From the NCBI GenBank assembly GCA_016281675.1, contig JAEEJD010000159.1, positions 1 to 12,647 on the forward strand: a stretch of 12,647 nucleotides of DNA, in the 5' to 3' direction. This document shows, piece after piece, positions 1 through 6,649 of the stretch. This stretch comes from Lachnospiraceae bacterium. Lineage in GTDB: Bacteria > Bacillota_A > Clostridia > Lachnospirales > Lachnospiraceae. Below the pieces are notes generated by a model, which saw only the letters and a program-made list of their open reading frames with translations, was not told the DNA's origin and ran no database searches. The first letter of the stretch is position 1. Each line of letters starts with the position of its first letter. The position numbers were made by a program, and so were the translations under genes.

Positions 1-1010
1 GCCGTCTTATCCGTGATCTTCCCGTCTCTGTACAGATTGAGAAGACTTGTGTCCATGGCGATCATATCATCGGCAGCGGAAGCATAGATCATTCCGTCTA
101 TCTGATGAACCTTTGATTCCCTGATCATGTTCCTTATGGCAGGTGTTAATGTCATGATCTCAAATGCGGGAACAAGGCCGCCGTCCGTCGAAGGAACAAG
201 CTGCTGTGATACTACTGCCTGGAGCACCATCGACAGCTGAAGCGCGATCTGATGCTGCTGGTTGGGCGGGAATGCATCTATGATACGGTCTATCGTATTT
301 GATGCACCTATCGTATGAAGGGTCGAAAGGATCAGATGTCCTGTCTCGGCCGCAGTCATTGCAACGTTCATGGTCTCATAGTCACGCATCTCACCGAGAA
401 GGATGACATCGGGGCTCTGCCTGAGTGATGCACGAAGAGCGGTAAGGTAGCTGTCCGTATCCGTGACAACCTCTCTCTGGCTGACTATGCTCTGCTTATG
501 CATATGAAGATACTCAAGAGGATCTTCAAGCGTTATGATATGCGCATGTCTCGTCGAATTGATATGATCGATCATACATGCGAGAGTGGTTGATTTTCCG
601 CTTCCGGCGGGACCGGTAACGAGAACCATGCCTTTCTTCTTGTCGGCAAATTCGATGATGTTCTGCGGGATGTTACGCTCCGCGGGATCGGGAATATTGA
701 AGGTGATGACTCTTATAACGGCCGAGAGAGAACCTCTCTGTTTGTACGTATTGATACGAAAACGCGCCACACCTCTGATGGCGAACGAGAAATCGTCATC
801 GCCGCTCTTCTGGAGTCTTGTCATATCGCGGCCACCCGCAAGTTCGTATATCTCCGTGATCAGCACAGCGGTATCCGCGGGCATGAGCTTTCCTTCGCTC
901 TCTTCCACGAACACGCCTTTCTTTTTATATGAAAGCGGAAGACCGGCAACTATAAATATGTCCGATGCTCCGTCCTGGGTGATTTTCGCTAAGGTTTCTT
1001 CAACAGCCAT
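1..1010 (-). CDS. pilT: PilT-type type IV pilus retraction ATPase (3' end cut by window edge)
   Basis: Cytoplasmic secretion-type hexameric ATPase that in this family powers depolymerisation (retraction) of type IV pili. The reading frame runs from ATG at 1010 to the window edge: 336 codons with no stop, so only a short C-terminus is missing. The N-terminal PAS-like part keeps the PilT pattern ASDIFIVAGLPLSY (residues 15-28). Walker A is GPAGSGKST (133-141), the Asp box EDPLEYLH is at 162-169, Walker B is VILLGEMRD (202-210), and the His box is GHLILSTLHT (224-233). The C-terminal motif AIRNMIRE (291-298) matches the AIRNLIRE element tied to retraction in PilT. There is no tetracysteine zinc motif, which argues against PilB/GspE. 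AGGAG sits 6 nt before the ATG. It is the last visible gene of the pilus-like operon, 14 nt after the preceding stop. Family identity is certain; the role as a retraction motor is inferred. Confidence 0.95.
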   Translation of the reverse strand, partial: MAVEETLAKITQDGASDIFIVAGLPLSYKKKGVFVEESEGKLMPADTAVLITEIYELAGGRDMTRLQKSGDDDFSFAIRGVARFRINTYKQRGSLSAVIRVITFNIPDPAERNIPQNIIEFADKKKGMVLVTGPAGSGKSTTLACMIDHINSTRHAHIITLEDPLEYLHMHKQSIVSQREVVTDTDSYLTALRASLRQSPDVILLGEMRDYETMNVAMTAAETGHLILSTLHTIGASNTIDRIIDAFPPNQQHQIALQLSMVLQAVVSQQLVPSTDGGLVPAFEIMTLTPAIRNMIRESKVHQIDGMIYASAADDMIAMDTSLLNLYRDGKITDKT

Positions 1011-1024
1011 GATGATCTCCTTTG

Positions 1025-1540
1025 TTATTGGAAAAGCAGTTTTGTTCCGGACTCGCCCTGCGCTCCGTCCTTAACCTTCTCAAGCCACTCCCTGTTCACG
1101 TTTGTCGTCCATTTGTCCACTTTGAACAGACTGTCGTCATTGACATCGGGATAATGAACCAGAAGTGTCACGTTCAGATTCTGACCGTTCGTAACGGCTA
1201 TCGTATAGGAAAGCGTCTTGACGCCGTCCTCTCTTTCTTCGCAAAGTATCTTGTCGTTATCCGCAAACAGTGCATCGACACCGCTTATATATTCCTCTTC
1301 GCTCGAAGACCTGTCGAGATGCTTTGACAAAAGCGCCTCGATGTTTGCCAGATATATCTCCGCCATCCTGTTTGCGTCATAATAACTGGCTGTTCTGTCC
1401 GCCGCCTCTTTTGAGAGCACGTAATCGGATCTGGCCGACATATACGAAAGGGCAGCAAAAGTAACGAGTGCGAGGAGCACGAACGTTACAAGTATTGAAC
1501 TTGTTCCGATATTGATTCCTCCGGAATGTTTCCTATCCAT
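1025..1540 (-). CDS. Small single-pass membrane protein of the pilus-like operon (GTSS motif)
   Basis: 171-residue protein of unknown function. A short polar N-terminus with GINIGTSSIL (residues 8-17) leads into one hydrophobic segment (about 14-35). A mostly polar domain rich in Asp, Glu and Ser follows and is probably outside the membrane. This architecture resembles pilin-like or pseudopilin-like subunits, but there is no clear prepilin peptidase site with Glu at +5. I recall similar small proteins with an N-terminal GTSSILVxFV motif in Lachnospiraceae pilus/secretion loci, but this is memory, not a search. AAAGGGG lies 6 nt before the ATG. The gene starts 3 nt after the stop of the pilin-like gene and ends 14 nt before pilT, so it is certainly co-transcribed. 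Likely a structural or assembly component; the function is not established. Confidence 0.8.
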   Translation of the reverse strand: MDRKHSGGINIGTSSILVTFVLLALVTFAALSYMSARSDYVLSKEAADRTASYYDANRMAEIYLANIEALLSKHLDRSSSEEEYISGVDALFADNDKILCEEREDGVKTLSYTIAVTNGQNLNVTLLVHYPDVNDDSLFKVDKWTTNVNREWLEKVKDGAQGESGTKLLFQ

Positions 1541-1543
1541 CTG

Positions 1544-1984
1544 TTACCCCTTTGTCCTGTTCATATATTTCGTCGCATTAAGCGTGTAAATATCTTTGTA
1601 GTCGGATAATCTGACGACTCTGACTTCCATATTCTGTATGGCTCCGTTCGGAGTCATGGTCACATCGCTGACATACGAAGCTTCGGAAAAATCACACACA
1701 TCGAATTCCTCGTTATAGAACACTTCAAAGAATCCCTCGCCTCCGTGTACTGCATTCGGATAATGTTCAAGAACCGAATCGATGTCGCCGTCCGTCGCGC
1801 GCATAACCTCGGCAAATCCCTGTGCTATCGAAACCGCCTCGTTGAGTTCGACCGTTTCCCTCGTCATCACATGGGAAGTAACGAACAGCTTAACACACAC
1901 GGCACCGCATGCCGCGAACAGAAGTATCGTTATGATCAGTTCCATCAGGAACAGTGATGTTTTGGACTTGAGATATTTATTCAT
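1544..1984 (-). CDS. Pilin-like (prepilin) protein with type III leader motif
   Basis: 146-residue protein resembling a minor pilin or pseudopilin. The basic leader MNKYLKSKTS is followed by LFLMELIITILLFA (residues 11-24). Glu15 would be position +5 after cleavage behind Ser10, as in type IV prepilins, although the usual Gly at -1 is Ser. The hydrophobic helix covers about 11-35, and the remainder is a soluble domain of about 110 residues with conserved-looking aromatic and acidic residues. The ATG at 1984 lies within the 3' end of the DUF4860-like gene (8-nt overlap), and GGTGAT upstream can pair with the 16S 3' end. Two further in-frame ATGs (1990 and 2017) are possible but would lengthen the leader. 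Its place between GspF-type and PilT genes supports a pilus subunit role. The prepilin peptidase is not in the window. Confidence 0.78.
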   Translation of the reverse strand: MNKYLKSKTSLFLMELIITILLFAACGAVCVKLFVTSHVMTRETVELNEAVSIAQGFAEVMRATDGDIDSVLEHYPNAVHGGEGFFEVFYNEEFDVCDFSEASYVSDVTMTPNGAIQNMEVRVVRLSDYKDIYTLNATKYMNRTKG

Positions 1985-2498
1985 GATCATCACCGTCCGT
2001 TCCGCTGTAAAGAGCAACGAAGAATTCCGTCTTCTCGTTGTTCATGTCAATGATATTGAAGTGGTAAAGCGAATCGCTTTCCTTCCTTACGGAAAAATCC
2101 TTTATCGCCAGTATGTTGGTTCCCGATTTGTAATCAAAATCGTTTGACGCATCCGTCGTGTACTCTTTAAGGTATCCGTCCGCCACAAACATATACGTAA
2201 CGTATTTCTTGCCGCCGACATCCTGATACAGTTTCAGCACCGAGTGATCGCCGTCTTCTCTCAGCGAGCGGAGATCGGCAACATCAGCACCGCCCGTATA
2301 ATCGTGCGACCTGATCTTCTCGGTAACATATGACATCGCGGTACGTTTCTCGTAATTGGTGTTCATGTTTGAAACGGTACTCTTGTAAACCTGCGCCCCG
2401 AAGAGCACAACAAACAGAGCCGTTATGGCAAATGCACCAAACAGCGCCAGTATGAACAGAAAATCAACTATCGATTTATTTCTCTTTGCAAAATTCAT
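1977..2498 (-). CDS. DUF4860-like single-TM protein
   Basis: 173-residue protein with a short basic N-terminus (MNFAKRNKS), one hydrophobic helix (about residues 11-34) and a C-terminal domain of roughly 135 residues that is probably extracytoplasmic. The order IVDFLFILALFGAFAITALF, then a VYKSTVSNMNTNYEKRTAMSY-type stretch, matches what I remember of the clostridial DUF4860 family, whose function is unknown. No prepilin cleavage motif is visible, but the topology is pilin-like. Its ATG overlaps the stop of the YYPPS gene by 4 nt (ATGA at 2495-2498), and its 3' end overlaps the start of the pilin-like gene, so translation is probably coupled on both sides. Inferred role: minor subunit or assembly factor of the pilus-like machine encoded around it. 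Confidence 0.8.
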   Translation of the reverse strand: MNFAKRNKSIVDFLFILALFGAFAITALFVVLFGAQVYKSTVSNMNTNYEKRTAMSYVTEKIRSHDYTGGADVADLRSLREDGDHSVLKLYQDVGGKKYVTYMFVADGYLKEYTTDASNDFDYKSGTNILAIKDFSVRKESDSLYHFNIIDMNNEKTEFFVALYSGTDGDDHE

Positions 2499-2833
2499 TT
2501 TCCGCTCTTCTCCAGGATAGTCACGGACGGCATGATATTGTCACCCACGGGAACATAATCGACAAGATATTTGTCCTTGTCGTATGTCAGTCCATAGTGG
2601 TCTTCTATATAGGAAAGACTCGGCGGATAGTATCCTTCGATCGCATAGCAGTGGATGATGTCCTTGCTCACCGCATCCGTCAGGATATCTTTCTGATCCT
2701 TTGATGATGTCGATGCGATAAATGAAATACCCACAAGGAATATCGCTATGATGATCACAAAGAAGAACACCGAGAAATTGACCGATTCCGTTATTCTTTT
2801 TTTCAGGCTTGGTCTGTTGAATCTGTTGTTCAT
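2495..2833 (-). CDS. Small single-TM protein with CYAIEGYYPPS motif
   Basis: 112-residue protein: basic cytoplasmic N-terminus (residues 1-16), one TM helix (about 20-40), then a compact domain. That domain carries CYAIEGYYPPSLSYIEDHYG (62-81) and ends in a short beta-like tail containing NIMPSVTILE. The EGxYPPS element recurs in pseudopilin-like proteins of clostridial secretion loci, where a similar E-G-x-Y-P pattern follows the pilin helix; that comparison is from memory. Both ends overlap neighbours by 4 nt (ATGA at 2830-2833 with the GspF gene and at 2495-2498 with the DUF4860-like gene), which is classic translational coupling. No enzymatic motif is seen. Probably an accessory membrane subunit of the assembly platform or a pilin-like component; the function is unknown. 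Confidence 0.8.
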   Translation of the reverse strand: MNNRFNRPSLKKRITESVNFSVFFFVIIIAIFLVGISFIASTSSKDQKDILTDAVSKDIIHCYAIEGYYPPSLSYIEDHYGLTYDKDKYLVDYVPVGDNIMPSVTILEKSGK

Positions 2834-3885
2834 CCGATACTACCCATAACTCCCATAAGAGGCAACATTACCGACAGAAGTATGAGACATACGACTACCG
2901 ACAGTATGATAACGAGCGTAGGCTCAAGTACCGAGATCAGATTGGTCATCTTCTCGTCTACTTCCTCGTCGTAACCGACCGCTATCTTCTCAAGAACCTT
3001 ATCGACGGAACCCGTCCTGAAACCGACGGATATCATCCTTGAATACATATTTGAGAATATTCCCGCAGAACACAGAGCATCCGCAAACGATGATCCGTTT
3101 GCCATGAACTCCTTGCTCTTGCTGATCTTCTCGGCCATATCGCTGTTGTCCACAAGATTCGATACCATGTTAAGGCTCTCGTCCGTGTCGAGTCCGGCAC
3201 TCATCGTAAGCGCCATACCGGAGGCAAACCTTCCGGCAGCGATCTTATCATAAAGGCTTCTCGTTACAACGAACTTAGACAGGAATCCGCGAAGCTTTGC
3301 TCTGCCCTTTGCGGTCTTGGTGAACACAAATATAAGCGCAACAAGTACAGCGGCAACGATAACGATAACAAGTGCATACTTGCTGACGGCGTTTCCGAAG
3401 TTGAGCATTCCTTTCGAAAAACCGGTCATTTCGGAACCGAGCTGTTTGAACACGTCATTGAATATGGGAAGGACCTTAATGACAAGTACCAGAATGACAA
3501 TGAGCATCATGCCGACAATGAGCATGGGATATGTGACCGCGCTCTTAATGCCTCTTGCGACATTTTCCTCGCGGTTGTAATGGAAAGCCAGCGCCCTCAT
3601 TACTTCTTCAAGCTTACCGGACTGCTCGCCTATCTCTATCATATCAAGAGCGTACTTGGGAAATACTCCCGAAGCTTCGACCGAATGGTGGAATGTATCG
3701 CCTTCGTTACACTTATCCAGGATCGTCTGAAGGATCTCGCGTCCCTCATCCGTGGTCGCGTCATCAAGCATGATAGATATTCCCTCCATCGCGGATATAC
3801 CCGCGTTCAGGATCATGGCTATCTGATCGCAGAACATGGACAGTTCCTGATTGTTTAGAAGCTTTTTGCTGTTCTTGGCACTCAT
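2830..3885 (-). CDS. Type II secretion / type IV pilus platform protein (GspF/PilC family)
   Basis: 351-residue polytopic inner-membrane protein that in this family forms the platform on which the assembly and retraction ATPases act. Two T2SSF domains are visible: an N-terminal one (about residues 14-135) with the signature GEQSGKLEEVM (86-96), and a C-terminal one (about 216-340) with GFRTGSVDKVLEKIA (288-302). Predicted TM helices are at about 118-140, 168-188 and 322-346, the usual arrangement. It is shorter than typical PilC/GspF (about 400 residues) because the N-terminal extension before the first domain is nearly absent. A strong GGGAGGAG site precedes the ATG, with 25 nt to the upstream lipoprotein gene. 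This strong site may set a higher level for the pilus part of the operon. Family assignment is firm; pilus versus secretion role cannot be settled here. Confidence 0.95.
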   Translation of the reverse strand: MSAKNSKKLLNNQELSMFCDQIAMILNAGISAMEGISIMLDDATTDEGREILQTILDKCNEGDTFHHSVEASGVFPKYALDMIEIGEQSGKLEEVMRALAFHYNREENVARGIKSAVTYPMLIVGMMLIVILVLVIKVLPIFNDVFKQLGSEMTGFSKGMLNFGNAVSKYALVIVIVAAVLVALIFVFTKTAKGRAKLRGFLSKFVVTRSLYDKIAAGRFASGMALTMSAGLDTDESLNMVSNLVDNSDMAEKISKSKEFMANGSSFADALCSAGIFSNMYSRMISVGFRTGSVDKVLEKIAVGYDEEVDEKMTNLISVLEPTLVIILSVVVCLILLSVMLPLMGVMGSIG

Positions 3886-3910
3886 TGTTACCGGCTCCTC
3901 CCGTAAACTG

Positions 3911-4861
3911 TTAATAGATATATTTGGTGGTATAGTTATTACCGTCGCCTATAAAACTCTTTATCTTCTTTGTTCCCGCGTTAGCCGCGAAAGTCGGATC
4001 CATAAGGGTCCAGTCAACTCCGTCGAACTCGATTATCCCGTTGATCCATCCTTTATCTTCTATATATGAAGTGATCCATGCGTGATATGCATCGCCCGCA
4101 TATCCGAACTCAAGTCTGGTCGGTATCCTCTGACTCCTGAGCATTGCCGCCATAAGAGCAGCATAGTCAAAGCATATTCCCTTTTTCTCCTTGAGGACCA
4201 TATCAACGTTAGGAACGTAATCGGGTTTGACCGTGACGGCTCTCTCATGATCGTAGGTGATATTCCTGACAACATAATCATATACCGCCGCAATGACCTC
4301 TATATCGGATCCTTTACCTGCCGCCAGTTCTTTTCCGAGCTGTACCACATCAGCATTGATATCAAACTGAACATAGAGGTTCGGATACAGGTACGGAAGA
4401 TACTGATCGGGCATCGTCACATCTATCGTTTCGGCAAACTTTGTCGCATACATGCCTTCATCGCCCATTCCCTCGTATGCTATAACGGTGTATGTTCCGT
4501 CACCGAGAGAAAGCGGGACGACCGAGTCCCCTTTCGGGATTATGTATGTGTATGTAACGCTGTCATTGCAGTTAAGCTGGATCTTGATATCCTCTATCTC
4601 GCCGGAACTTTTGACATACAGATAACCGTCGGAACTGTTTGTCGCATCGACGATGAGTTCATCTCCTCCGAATATCAGCTCTCCTCCCGCTACGGGAGTC
4701 AGGCACTTTGGCTCGTTGCTTCTGTTCTGTTCTGATGCGATCTTCTCGATCTTGAGTACGGTCTCTTCCGGGCCCGAGTCGGAACACGCACAAAGTGTCA
4801 ATGCCGCGACCAACAGGACCGACATCCATATATTTTTATTTGGATAAAACTGCTTGAACAA
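3911..4861 (-). CDS. Lipoprotein with transglutaminase-like domain
   Basis: About 316 residues from the TTG start. A lipoprotein signal peptide (MSVLLVAALTLCAC) has lipobox L-C-A-C and lipidated Cys26, so the protein should be anchored outside the cytoplasmic membrane. After a linker and a beta-rich region (about 60-150) comes a transglutaminase-core-like domain with Cys230 in KGICFDYAALMAAMLRS, His260 in AYHAW and Asp288 in LMDPTF: the full Cys-His-Asp triad with normal spacing. Such domains act as cysteine proteases, transglutaminases or peptidoglycan/protein modifiers; the substrate is unknown. An in-frame GTG at 4867 touches GGAGG with no spacer, whereas TTG at 4861 has 6 nt, so I prefer TTG. 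It overlaps the 3' end of the anti-sigma-position gene by 26 nt and is followed after 25 nt by the GspF-type gene. Confidence 0.9.
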   Translation of the reverse strand: MFKQFYPNKNIWMSVLLVAALTLCACSDSGPEETVLKIEKIASEQNRSNEPKCLTPVAGGELIFGGDELIVDATNSSDGYLYVKSSGEIEDIKIQLNCNDSVTYTYIIPKGDSVVPLSLGDGTYTVIAYEGMGDEGMYATKFAETIDVTMPDQYLPYLYPNLYVQFDINADVVQLGKELAAGKGSDIEVIAAVYDYVVRNITYDHERAVTVKPDYVPNVDMVLKEKKGICFDYAALMAAMLRSQRIPTRLEFGYAGDAYHAWITSYIEDKGWINGIIEFDGVDWTLMDPTFAANAGTKKIKSFIGDGNNYTTKYIY

Positions 4862-5324
4862 TTCCACCCTCCGTATCGGGAATATAGATATTGAGCGTTC
4901 CTTTTTCGAACCGGAATTTTACGATACCGTTTTCATCCGACTCGATAGGGTATATCACCGCTCCGTTTTCTCTCTTGGCGTATATCCCGTCGTAGTCTAT
5001 GTCACTGCCCTCGATCTCCATCACAAAGCATTCATTCTCCTCGTCCAGGTAATGATTCGTAACTGTGATATCGGTCTTGTGGGGTTTTCTGCTTTCGTCT
5101 TCACGGGCCATGTAAAAGGCCAACGGACTTAAGAGTATCAGAACGAGCAGCGCAACGGACATCCATTTGCCCGCCTTGACCAGTGTAGTATTTGCTATAT
5201 TCTTAAACAGCAGTGCATCCAATGACTGTGTATTGGGTGTCTGCTCGCAGGCAGCGAAGACGTTTTGAAGCGCTTCGTTGGCTGCTTTTCTGTTTATACT
5301 GTATGTCTTATTTCTTCTAAACAT
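4836..5324 (-). CDS. Single-pass membrane protein in the anti-sigma position
   Basis: 162-residue protein with a basic cytoplasmic N-terminal region (about residues 1-53), one TM helix (about 54-73, WMSVALLVLILLSPLAFYMA) and an extracytoplasmic C-terminal domain of about 90 residues with beta-strand-like alternation (ITVTNHYLDEE, KFRFEKGTLNIYIPD). The gene follows and overlaps the ECF sigma gene, which is where membrane anti-sigma factors usually lie, and the topology fits. However, the cytoplasmic part shows no zinc-type anti-sigma motif (HxxxCxxC), so the call rests on context. AAAGGGGA stands 7 nt before the ATG at 5324 but only 1 nt before the ATG at 5330, so 5324 is preferred. The overlap with the sigma gene is 8 nt. 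An alternative is a sensor or accessory domain protein that does not bind sigma. Confidence 0.75.
   Translation of the reverse strand: MFRRNKTYSINRKAANEALQNVFAACEQTPNTQSLDALLFKNIANTTLVKAGKWMSVALLVLILLSPLAFYMAREDESRKPHKTDITVTNHYLDEENECFVMEIEGSDIDYDGIYAKRENGAVIYPIESDENGIVKFRFEKGTLNIYIPDTEGGIVQAVLSK
4868..4872 (-). promoter_or_regulatory. Ribosome binding site that decides the lipoprotein start
   Basis: GGAGG on the minus strand lies inside the 3' coding end of the upstream gene. It abuts the GTG at 4867 and is 6 nt from the TTG at 4861, favouring TTG initiation. Confidence 0.5.
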
Positions 5325-5889
5325 CTTCATTCCCCTTTCTGAGCATTATTTTCAGCCTGTCTCTTGCTGATATCAGGTACCGCTTGACGCTGCTTCTCGA
5401 ACACGATAGCGCCGAGGCAATGTCCTCAAGCTTCATGTCGTTGTAGTAGCGCATAACGACTACCTGTTGCTCGTTAAAGGGAAGAGACATTATCGCTTCC
5501 TTTAACCTCGATGTTTCATCAGCCGTTTCCGTTTGTTCCTCCGGATTATGGTCGATGTAATCATCGCTTACAAGTTCCAGCAGTTCGGGATTGTTCTCCC
5601 CGTATTCCTGCCGGTTCTTGCGTTCCATATCGTAGCATACCCGGAAACATATCTGATTAAGCCATGCCACGAACAACGTTGGTTCCTTTATCCCCGAAAT
5701 GTTTCGCAGGGCGAGTATGTATGTTTCCTGCAGGGCATCCTGCGCGAGATTCATATCCCGGAGATAGTGTGCCGCGTAGTTGTAAGTATGCTGGTAAGTT
5801 ATGGCATACAGTTCGGCAAAAGCATCACTGTCTCCCCTTTGTGATTTTTGGACGAGCCGTCCTATATAGGCATGATTAAAATCAGCCAT
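5317..5889 (-). CDS. ECF-type RNA polymerase sigma factor (sigma-70 family)
   Basis: 190-residue two-domain sigma factor that would redirect RNA polymerase to a small set of promoters. Region 2 spans about residues 11-92: GDSDAFAELYAITYQHTYNYA, then the -10-recognition helix with AQDALQETYILAL (49-61) and VAWLNQICFRVCYD (74-87). A polar linker follows (93-127). Region 4 spans about 128-184, with SLPFNEQQVVVMRYY (135-149) and the helix-turn-helix LEDIASALSCSRSSVKRYL (154-172). There is no region 1.1 or region 3, as expected for ECF sigmas. The ATG lies 2 nt after the stop of the GGDEF gene, and AAGGTG inside that gene's last codons serves as ribosome binding site, so translation is probably coupled. 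Co-transcription with pilus-like genes suggests it may regulate this operon, but no target promoter was identified. Confidence 0.95.
   Translation of the reverse strand: MADFNHAYIGRLVQKSQRGDSDAFAELYAITYQHTYNYAAHYLRDMNLAQDALQETYILALRNISGIKEPTLFVAWLNQICFRVCYDMERKNRQEYGENNPELLELVSDDYIDHNPEEQTETADETSRLKEAIMSLPFNEQQVVVMRYYNDMKLEDIASALSCSRSSVKRYLISARDRLKIMLRKGNEDV
5331..5338 (-). promoter_or_regulatory. Ribosome binding site that decides the start of the anti-sigma-position gene
   Basis: AAAGGGGA (minus strand) lies within the last codons of the sigma gene. Spacing is 7 nt to the ATG at 5324 and too short to the ATG at 5330. Confidence 0.5.
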
Positions 5890-5891
5890 AC

Positions 5892-6590
5892 TTACACCTT
5901 GGTATTACCGTACAGCCTTGCTACGAGTTCTCTGAAATCCGTCAATCCGACTGTTTCATTAAGTATCTTCGAAACATCGATCTTTATCTCATATCCGCCC
6001 GAAGTCTTGTTGTAAAGAGAGATCTCTTTTTCCAGTTCGGCCGCAAATTTCTCCATCTTGTCATTATTACAGTTTTCGATAACTACAAGGAATTCGTTAC
6101 CGTTATTTCTTCCGACAAATCCATAGTAAGCGCTGATACGCTCCACCATCGACGAGAATTCCTTGAGAGCCACATTACCGCTGCTCCTGCCGTGATCCTG
6201 GTTGATCTCGTCGAGATTATCTATCCTTATAAGTGCGCATCCGAGGGACGAAATATCCTGCTCGCTTTCATATTTCTCAAATATCTGGTCACAGGAAAAT
6301 CTGTTCGGAATACCTGTCAGTGCATCAACATACACCGCTCTTTTAAGAACGTGATCGTGAACGATGTGACCCTCAAGTAGTCTGAAGTCCATGATAATGC
6401 AGGCAACACTGTATATCATGAATGCCCAGAGGAACACACATATCGTCAAAAGGACTTTATTTGAGAACACGCTTACTCTTAAATTGTCGTCAAGAAATAT
6501 AAAGAGAAAAAAACAGATGGCAAATATCACAAGAAGTGCCAGTTGGATGAACTTGAACATCTTGTAGCTTTTGAAATAATCATCTCTCAT
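5892..6590 (-). CDS. Membrane-anchored degenerate GGDEF-domain protein
   Basis: 232-residue protein with two TM helices (about 12-33 and 44-67) separated by a short outer loop, and a cytoplasmic GGDEF-type domain. The domain opening DALTGIPNR (89-97) is canonical, and Asp124 in IRIDNLDEIN fits the first metal-binding Asp. The signature is NGNEF (163-167) instead of GGDEF, so the metal- and substrate-binding Asp is Asn165 and the first Gly is lost. No RxxD inhibitory site is seen upstream, and the C-terminal SxGIA and ALYxAKxxGRN elements are largely missing, so the domain also appears shortened. Diguanylate cyclase activity is therefore doubtful; a nucleotide-binding or protein-interaction role is more likely. 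It is the first gene of the operon. Its ribosome binding site (GGGGCGGGA, about 11 nt upstream) is weak. Confidence 0.88.
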   Translation of the reverse strand: MRDDYFKSYKMFKFIQLALLVIFAICFFLFIFLDDNLRVSVFSNKVLLTICVFLWAFMIYSVACIIMDFRLLEGHIVHDHVLKRAVYVDALTGIPNRFSCDQIFEKYESEQDISSLGCALIRIDNLDEINQDHGRSSGNVALKEFSSMVERISAYYGFVGRNNGNEFLVVIENCNNDKMEKFAAELEKEISLYNKTSGGYEIKIDVSKILNETVGLTDFRELVARLYGNTKV

Positions 6591-6620
6591 TTCTATCGTC
6601 CCGCCCCTGATCAGTTTCGG

Positions 6621-6649
6621 TTGAAATCATACCAAATCCAGTTTATTAT
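6621..6649 (+). promoter_or_regulatory. Candidate sigma-A promoter of the small plus-strand gene
   Basis: TTGAAA (6621-6626), a 17-nt spacer and TATTAT (6644-6649) give a good housekeeping promoter. Transcription would start near 6656 with a leader of about 113 nt. I see no recognisable riboswitch in that leader. Confidence 0.55.

Larger units (their letters stand above)
1..6590 (-). other. Probable single operon: GGDEF, sigma, signalling partner, lipoprotein, pilus-like machine
   Basis: Ten same-strand genes have junctions of +2, -8, -26, +25, -4, -4, -8, +3 and +14 nt with the preferred starts. No terminator-like hairpin with a T run is seen between them, so one transcript starting near 6638 is likely. 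It continues past the left edge. An internal promoter in front of the GspF gene cannot be ruled out. Confidence 0.7.

Noticed and set aside
586..1327. Plus-strand open frames over pilT and the next gene
   Set aside because: They are antisense to clear coding frames and their translations have no family features.
4082..4735. Plus-strand open frame of 217 codons inside the lipoprotein gene
   Set aside because: Antisense to a complete transglutaminase-like domain; no ribosome binding site and no recognised motif.
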